NCBI GenBank assembly: GCA_021521415.1
Contig: JAIQDT010006504.1
Location: 1 to 64,000 of the forward strand
Length of the DNA stretch: 64,000 nucleotides
Direction of reading: 5' to 3'
Source: Bidens hawaiensis
Taxonomy: Eukaryota > Streptophyta > Magnoliopsida > Asterales > Asteraceae
The notes under the pieces were generated by a model. It had not been told where the DNA came from. It was given only the letters and a program-made list of their open reading frames with translations, and made no database searches. Of the stretch, positions 57,203 to 64,000 are shown in pieces. The position numbers were made by a program, and so were the translations under genes. Each line of letters starts with the position of its first letter. Position 1 is the first letter of the stretch.

Positions 57203-58869
57203 AATATCCCCACACTTACTCTTTTTTCGTCCCTGAAAAAGTCTGATGCAGTTGGATCAGAATCGGAAAATTACAGTCTTACAAACATATAGGTTAATTT
57301 TTAAAGCTTAGAAAAACGCAAAAATTGCGATCACCGATATTGTTGTCAACTTAAACCCACGCCTTAATCTTTACCGGGACAAATATGATCCGACAATAAT
57401 AGTACTAAGTGGTTTACACAATTAAGACCCTCTTATTTTCAGCTTTTACCGGACCAGACCACCCCAACTTGACTTAAACCTCAAAATTAGCAGATTTAGA
57501 ACTTTTTGTTGCTCTATTTTTTCACGAATAGTTAAGACGATCAAGGGTATTGTTTATCCACCTAAGCTTAAGCATAAAAGTCTACCAAGCAGCCATTAGA
57601 TACGATTAAGGTTCAATTAATTTATAGCTAGTGTTCCCCACAACATGACATACCCCCGTTATCAAGAAATACACCGAACCATTACCATAGGTGAGTATGC
57701 AAAATTTCATCTGTAGGGCTTACATGTGGCGTGTCCCTTGTGGTCCGTTTCTTAATGGCAATGAGACGTGAGCAAGGGGACCCCGCATGGCTAACAGCGT
57801 GGATGATCAAGTCTGTAATGCATTTGTACTTTTGTACTTTTTGTGATCATGTTTAAAGACTTATGTGGCAGAAATCTGCGGGTTTGCTCTTTTTTTAGCT
57901 TTATTTTAAATATTCACAACCCCATTTCGAATTGTGAATACCCAGATGAATAGTCGGCATATAGACCCATGGTCTCCGGACCCGGGGCATCCCATCAATA
58001 CAAGATTTAAGGTTATAAAACCATGCGCCAATGATGTGTAAAACACTAAAGCTAGTAGTTTAAGATTTATATCACGGCTACACGACATACTCTAACGTTA
58101 AACCTACCCAAGCATCATATGATAGCGTATTCAACTTTTTAAAACTTTATAAACTTCATAATATTTTCACTTTTCATACCAAGAATTGAGGCTTGAGTAT
58201 GGCCCGACCTTTCATTACTTATTTTCTACGGACAAAACGCTTTACCCACAAGAGATTTCCGACCCATTTTATCAAATTGCCCTTTCATTTGCAAGGCTGA
58301 GCCTACCGATACATCCCAAGTTAAGTGCGCTTTCTTTTATTTATCTCATATTATTAATAGTTTGAAAAACCAATTTCCGACAAATATCATCATCTCCCAC
58401 TTTAACGCAAAAAACTATATTCAAGGGACATTTTTAAAACAATTTTTTTATTTTTTATTTTTTTGTATATTTTCTCAATTTTTTTTTATAAAACTCAATT
58501 TAAACTACGACTCAAATATCCTATCCCCACACTTAAATTTTGCATTGTCCTCAATGCAAGGATAAGGACGACTCAAAATAAAAATAAAAATTAAAATAAA
58601 GTCGGACTACAAAAAACTAAAAACTAAAAATTAAAAAAAAAAAGCTAAAATAAAAAGTTAACAAGCTAGATAATGGAAAAGACTTAGCTGGTAATATGCG
58701 CATGAAACATGATGTCAAAGTCTTCTTCCATGAATGCCCTCCAACTATGAACGTGCTAAGCAAATGGTAACTCCTTCTCTCTCACACGAACATAAGCGGC
58801 AAAACCAAACAAACATGTCTAAAAATGTATCTTATCAAAGTGATAGATATTAAGCAATTAAAGTGTTTC
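57203..58869 (-). other. Athila-like 3' internal region, no intact gene
   Basis: Next to the LTR the minus strand has a polypurine tract (GTAAGTGTGGGGATATT). Another GTGTGGGGATAG block lies at about 58520, followed by TTGCATTGTCCTCAATGCAA, as in the first family. No open frame matches a known domain. The region is cut at 58870 by the next LTR. Confidence 0.6.
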
Positions 58870-61800
58870 TGTAACGATTTCGACGAAACCAGGTATACCC
58901 TAACCGGTAGACGTTAGTTACGTCATATGTAATGTCGGGTACATGAGTTACCATGGTAATTATACGAGAATACATGGTTCATTGTATTAATTGTACGTGA
59001 ATATATAATTCATCGTATTGAATATGCGATCAAACGATCGATAGTTATTGAAACCCGAATGAATCGAGGGTTCAATTATAGATGAGATATATGATATTTA
59101 GTGATGTTACGAAGTATTAAAGCTTCGGGATAAGTGGATTAAAGCACAGAAAAAGGATTTCGATTTAATAGTACGTCGGTACGTTAAACGAAACCTTTAA
59201 TACCAAACCGAGCAAGAGACGATCGATCAAGCCGAAAAAGATGCGTAATAACTAATAATATGACGTTTTAAGTTAATAAATGTCATGGTTTATGTTTATA
59301 AGGTTTTTAAATCGGTTTTATATAAATTTCATTTTTAAGCTTAAAAACGACCGTTTAGCCTCGTTTTAAGCCGAATTAAACGTTTAACCGAGAAACGAAC
59401 TGAACCAGATTATCAAAAACATTATCCGGATTGCGGATATCCAAATGAGTGGCCAAAAATGAACTTGTGGGTCCCACCCCACCCCCACATGGGAGCCGAT
59501 CGGAATTGGGGTTATACCCATTCCTTTTTATTTTATTTTTTCATAACTCAATCATCCATCTTCATCGTTTCTCTCAAGTTCACAAACTAAAACCCGAGTT
59601 TTCTAGCAAGAACAACGAGGTAAAGATCGAGTCATAATCATTTTCATCTTCCTTTTTCGAGTTATTTGCAAGGAAATGAGGTTTCAAGTGAAAAATGGGT
59701 GAAAACCCGAGACGAAACCGATTCTTGCATGATCAAGTGATGTATACAAGTTATACAAGGGATCTTGGTCCAAGAAAGGAGTTAAACGAGTCAAAAACCA
59801 ATTTTTACGGTTAAATCTTTGTTTTGATATCATAACCGAAACTATAGTGTAAAAGGCTTGATCGTGAGTGTAACTTGCTTGGTATTGTGATATGTTGGTT
59901 GTAGGTTCTGTATTTAGTGGTAGATAAGGCGGAAAGACGAGTTTGTAGCTTGTAGTGGCGGAAAACGAAAGGTATATTCGGTTATGTTCGGTTTTGGGAA
60001 ATTTGGACAGATTGTTGATTCTTTAGAGTTAGGTCATGAAATTTTATAGAGGTGTTAAACACATGAAAATATGAGTTCTGTGATTTTTTGGTAATTTTTG
60101 GATAAAGGATGAATATTTGGTGAATTTAATGCTTGGTTTTGGCCAAAAATGGTGAAAAATAGTTAAATATCATGAAAAATTCTGGAAAATTGCAGATAAG
60201 CTTTTCATATCATTTATAAGTCACACACAAAATTTGAGGTCCGTTGGAGAAGTCTAAGTAGGCTTTTCGGTTAAACGAGTTCTAGGGATTTATAGCTCGG
60301 TTTTAGTAAAAAGGGCATGTAAAAGAAGATTTTGGTTCTGGAAATATTACAGGGGACTATGTGGATGGCAGGTGACATCCAGGAAAAATTTGGGATTTTT
60401 CTAAGATCGTTTGGTATTTACGACATATTTAGTGTTTAAATGGTGTTTAAAAATAGATAAATAAATTTTAAATATAGAAATTAATTCTGAAAATATTTTT
60501 ATAAAATTCCCCACTGTTAAAAGGTGATTTGTGCAAAATTTCAAGATCCGAGAGTAAACGGATAATTATTTGTGCTAATTATCAAACTTTTAAAGTTAAA
60601 ACGCGTAAACCGGTGAAGTTCGCTTAAGCGAGCTGACTGGTGTATAAAAACCCTAAAAATGAACTATTTTCATATAAATGAGTTAAACAAGTAAAAATAA
60701 ATCATCCAAAAATAATTCGGATGATTTGAGTAATTTTAACCTATTTTAACAGTTTCCGGTACGCTAAATACGGAAACGGGTCCCGCGGCCAAACGCGGCG
60801 TCTAAACCGAGCTCAAATTTCACAACTTTACTTAAACTATCAGTCAACGACTATTTTCGGGTCGTGTGTGACCAAACTCATTTTTGAAACATAAAAACGA
60901 ATAACCGTGCTAGGCACGCAAAACGAGAAAAACGACTAATAGTAATTGTGACCATGGAACTCTAAACGACATCACAATCTGAGTCCGGAGAAGTGTTTCT
61001 GGGTTTACATTGCCCCCGGAACAGGTACAGTACTGGGTTAACAGTGTCCCCAGATGTACCGATTGATAAGGTTAAAGATTATATAAACAATAATTGTATA
61101 ATAACGATCGTAGGGATCATATTACAGATTGGACGTGTTAACTGATAATGATTGTTGTTACCTGCTTGCATGTGCTAAGGTGAGTTTCACGAGCCCCTTT
61201 TTACTGAGTTGTTTTAAATGTTTTCCCGGGGCGGAAGCATGTTACTACTGAAATATTTAAGTACATACTGAACGCATGGATTTGCGTGGATTTTACTGAA
61301 CGCATGGATTTGTGTGGATTTTACTGAACGCATGGATTTGCGTGGATTTATATATATTGTTTATTGTACGGGATTCGTACGGAAATGTACTAAGATGGTA
61401 ATTGTCTGAGTTGTTAATATTGTAAGATCCCGCAACAGTGTTCTGGGTTAACAGTGTCCCCAGATGTCATTGGAAGTGTTCTGGGTTAACAGTGTCCCCA
61501 GAGGTTATTGGAAGTGTTCTGGGTTAACAGTGTCCCCAGAGGTTATTGGAAGTGTTCTGGGTTAACAGTGTCCCCAGAGGTTATTGGAAGTGTTCTGGGT
61601 TAACAGAGGTTTCACTTGTGGGCTCAGCATAATTACATAGATAATATTATATTATGATATGGATTTATCATGGTTTACTAAAATTGTGAAACTCACCAAC
61701 TATTCGTAGTTGACCCGTTTTCTCACATGCTTTTCAGGTACAACTAAGATGAAGTGATTGCTTATGTGCTAAGTGCTTGATGTGTGTAAGATTTGCGTGC

Positions 61801-62001
61801 GGGATGTTAGGATACATTATAATAAATAGAATTATGTATCGTAGTGTGTGATGTGTGTCTCACCTAGACGGTAATGGAATACAAGATAATGTAATTTGAA
61901 GTATATTAATGCATTCAGTTTTCTTTATAAACAATGTGGTTGATATCAGAGGTGTCTGTTGCATCCCGTTTACGTTTCCGCTGCGGTTACGGGGTGTTAC
62001 A
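58870..62001 (+). mobile_element. Tekay-type gypsy 5' LTR
   Basis: 3132 bases, TGTAACGATTTCG...CGGGGTGTTACA, next to a tRNA-Met primer-binding site, so it is a 5' LTR. The long LTR and the gag beyond 63390 fit the Tekay/Del chromovirus group. Internal repeats: a unit of about 38 bases (GTGTTCTGGGTTAACAGTG) about four and a half times at 61437-61605, with single relatives at about 60985-61060, and a 27-base unit (TACTGAACGCATGGATTTG) three times at 61265-61347. Confidence 0.85.
61265..61605. repeat. Two tandem repeats in the LTR
   Basis: Three copies of a 27-base unit, then four and a half of a 38-base unit. In the second, CTGGG and CCCAG flank TTAACAGTGTC, so each unit can form a hairpin (TCTGGGTTAACAGTGTCCCC then AGA). 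Confidence 0.85.
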
Positions 62002-62006
62002 GAAGT

Positions 62007-62020
62007 TGGTATCAGAGCCA
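62007..62020 (+). other. Primer-binding site, tRNA-Met type
   Basis: TGGTATCAGAGCCA, complementary to the 3' end of plant initiator tRNA-Met, five bases after the LTR. It fixes the element on the plus strand. Confidence 0.9.
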
Positions 62021-63390
62021 TTGGTTATAAAGATTTAGGATGTCTTTAAAAGATACCTAAAATATAACCAGTAGCTCAAGTATTATAGGATCTGAATATC
62101 AACTAATAATATATAGTGACGGGATCTGGATGAACTTGAATGGACAAGTGAGTTATTATGGTCCGGAACATAATAACAGACTTGTCTGCACGAGGTAATT
62201 CAGGGGAAGTCACTGGGTACATTAATAGGTAAAAATGGCAACATATGTGTAAAGTATATAATATTATTTATGCGTGCTAATGTGTATATATATATATATG
62301 TGTGCGTATCTTGTGGGTACAAGTATTGAGAAATAGGACCCGGATAAGGAACCGGGGGATGAAATAATAAAAGTACCGAGGATGCTGAAATTTCTAGAGC
62401 ATCGGTTGATGATAAGTCTGACTTATCGAGCCGTAGTTATGATAGTACCAAGTTAAATCTCCCGTTTGACATTAACCAGAAATATCTAGTAACCGTCACT
62501 CCCAACCAAAAAAATTGATAAATCCCTTACCTTACCAATACCGGCACCGTATATCCTAATAACCCCTGTGTCCACCCGCACTGCCGACCCTCACGTACGG
62601 ATGGACCTGTACCTGAACCCATTCTTATTCCATTAAGGTAAAGGAGTAAATAAATAAAATAAAATAAAATAATATATTGAAATATATATATATGTATTGC
62701 TCACTCACAAACATATGAGACAGACCAACTTCAGATCGAGAATTACCGATTTTAGCAAACCTAGAACGCCTGAGGACATTGACTGAGCAAGTGTAGAGTT
62801 TCCCATAATAGTAATTAATAATATTTGAAGGCAACCCATGTTGCGCAATTACCTTGAACCTGACAACTCCCTATGTTATCCTTACATCCGTTAGATGTTT
62901 ACACCCATGTATGCTCGAATAGAATGATTACCTATACACAAAGAAGTGTTGGAATCATTATAGTATAGTTGGTTGTTCGTTCGTAGGAGGTATACTGTGT
63001 ATGCCGAATATACGAATAAACACGGATATTATAACTCCGTGGTATGTAATCGTTTGGTGCTCACGGTGAGCATGTATCGGTTATGCTGACATGCAGAAGG
63101 ATATTGAAATCAAGCATATTAAACATTGGTCTTTGTTGAGAAGATCTCTATGTCAGTTGGTGACAAGGGTTATGAAGCATATTTAAAAGTTAACCGACGT
63201 CAGGCTAAGTCCATATGTTATTATACTTGTGGGACATATATACTAGATACTGGTATGTGTAATATGTATGATAATATTTGGTGTGTATGTGTACCTGCTG
63301 TTATGATTGAACTGGTAACGAGTTATACGGTGAGATTAGTATTGATTACTGCGTACGGGATGAGTACGGCAGAATGACATAAAAAGAGTA
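62021..63390 (+). other. Tekay-type leader, no intact gene
   Basis: The untranslated leader between the primer-binding site and gag. Open frames here (for example 63126-63377, rich in Tyr, Val and Cys) match no family I know. Confidence 0.5.
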
Positions 63391-64000
63391 ACTCCAATGA
63401 TGGAGATTGATATGATTCAGTTGATTGCTCAAAGATAGCAGATGATGATACCGAATGTAGTATCACAGATCACTGCTAGTGTTGATGCAAATGTGATCGC
63501 AGAATTATAGAGCGAGCAATCACATGATTATGAATATTTCAATTCTTAGTGGTATTACTAAGAGTGATAATGTCCCACCGAATGCTATTATGACTACAAG
63601 TATTAGTTATATACTAAACATGAATAGTAGTCGTAATGAATTAGATCCGGTATGAAGGATATGTTTATCGGTTGTGTTAAGGGGATTATTAATAGTTTGC
63701 TGATGGTAAAGGGAGGAATAGATTAGCGAGTGGATAGAAAATATCGAAATGGTTAAGGATATTGGTAAGAGTCTAGAACATTGTGTAGTGAAGTATGCTA
63801 CAGATATGTTGGTAGATTATGTTGTATCGTGATGGAACACGATGGTACAAAATAATAGATAGAAAATTTTTGCTCAGATGATGTGGTCGGAATTTAAAAT
63901 TCTTGTGCTAGAGCGCTTTTATTCGAGTAATTAAGTTCAGAGATTGGAAACTGAACTATGGAAGATAGAAATGTTGTATGCAGATCACTTAGAAAACGCT
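63391..64000 (+). pseudogene. Tekay-type gag, broken, runs off the window
   Basis: The plus strand reads MMEIDMIQLIAQR, a stop, QMMIPNVVSQITASVDANV (N-terminal part of Tekay gag), then VKYATDMLVDYVVS, a stop, WNTMVQ, and MMWSEFKILVLERFYSSN, a stop, VQRLETELWKIEM, in the order of the chromovirus gag domain (the ATGTL...WWN and EFK..F.P..EI..LE.ELW boxes). Several stops in frame make it a pseudogene in this stretch. The rest of the element lies beyond the window. Confidence 0.7.

Noticed and set aside
63126..63377. 83-residue open frame in the Tekay-type leader
   Set aside because: No domain, and it lies before the gag start.
1..64000. tRNA, rRNA, CRISPR or bacterial-type operons
   Set aside because: None seen. 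The tRNA-like matches are primer-binding sites of retrotransposons (21106-21123, 27927-27942, 62007-62020), and the tandem repeats lack the spacer structure of CRISPR.

Overview
The window looks like a repeat-dense intergenic stretch of a eudicot nuclear genome. It is AT-rich, has long AT microsatellites, plant-type Ty3/gypsy and Ty1/copia LTR elements, Helitrons, MITEs, a CACTA end and a MULE. The only host-gene material is a pair of broken nitrate/peptide-transporter (NPF) copies and a broken PP2C phosphatase. The style of the Athila-type and Tekay-type LTRs suggests an asterid, perhaps Asteraceae, but that is an inference. No intact cellular gene, RNA gene or CRISPR array was recognised.

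Layout. 1-4410: a degenerate tandem array of about 70-bp units, each holding short hairpins whose stems co-vary between units. It is interrupted by a gypsy-type LTR (372-2292) carrying six CACGTG boxes upstream of a TATA box, and by a Tourist-like MITE (3739-3926). 5684-6335: a Helitron with a terminal hairpin and CTAG. 7460-8119: an LTR-like fragment. 8125-23889: a composite Athila-lineage element on the minus strand, in the order LTR, internal region, LTR, partial second internal region, partial LTR, flanked as one unit by the 5-bp duplication TTTAC. Its genes run gag, protease, RT, RNase H, integrase, all broken, and then a 3' accessory region with two small coiled-coil ORFs, an ATHILA ORF-1-like gene and a zinc-finger ORF, partly separated by GC-rich palindromes. 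23895-28558: a non-autonomous copia element with only gag. 28559-29722: the end of a CACTA transposon.

29900-36000: Helitrons and TIR elements sitting in AT microsatellites, with nested insertions. 36630-37293: a minus-strand solo LTR abutting a truncated NPF exon. 37294-39091: two NPF fragments in opposite orientation. 40579-41949: a hAT-type MITE with an 8-bp duplication, then a Helitron candidate. 42584-42985: PP2C remnant (minus). 43733-45116: MULE transposase remnant (plus).

45319-54787: a second, older copia element (minus) cut by a hAT MITE, a clean solo LTR with TSD AGGAT and two further LTR-like insertions. 54791-55465: a truncated minus-strand LTR of the same family as that solo LTR. 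55466-58869: the LTR and 3' internal region of a second Athila-like family. 58870-64000: the 3.1-kb LTR, tRNA-Met primer-binding site and decayed gag of a Tekay-type element that runs off the window.

The parts do not form a working pathway. The order of events can be read from nesting: copia and CACTA relics are oldest, and the solo LTR with an exact TSD and the Athila composite are among the younger insertions. The points most worth a second look are the co-varying hairpin array, the zinc-finger accessory ORF of the Athila element, its palindrome-separated accessory ORFs, and the composite LTR structure.
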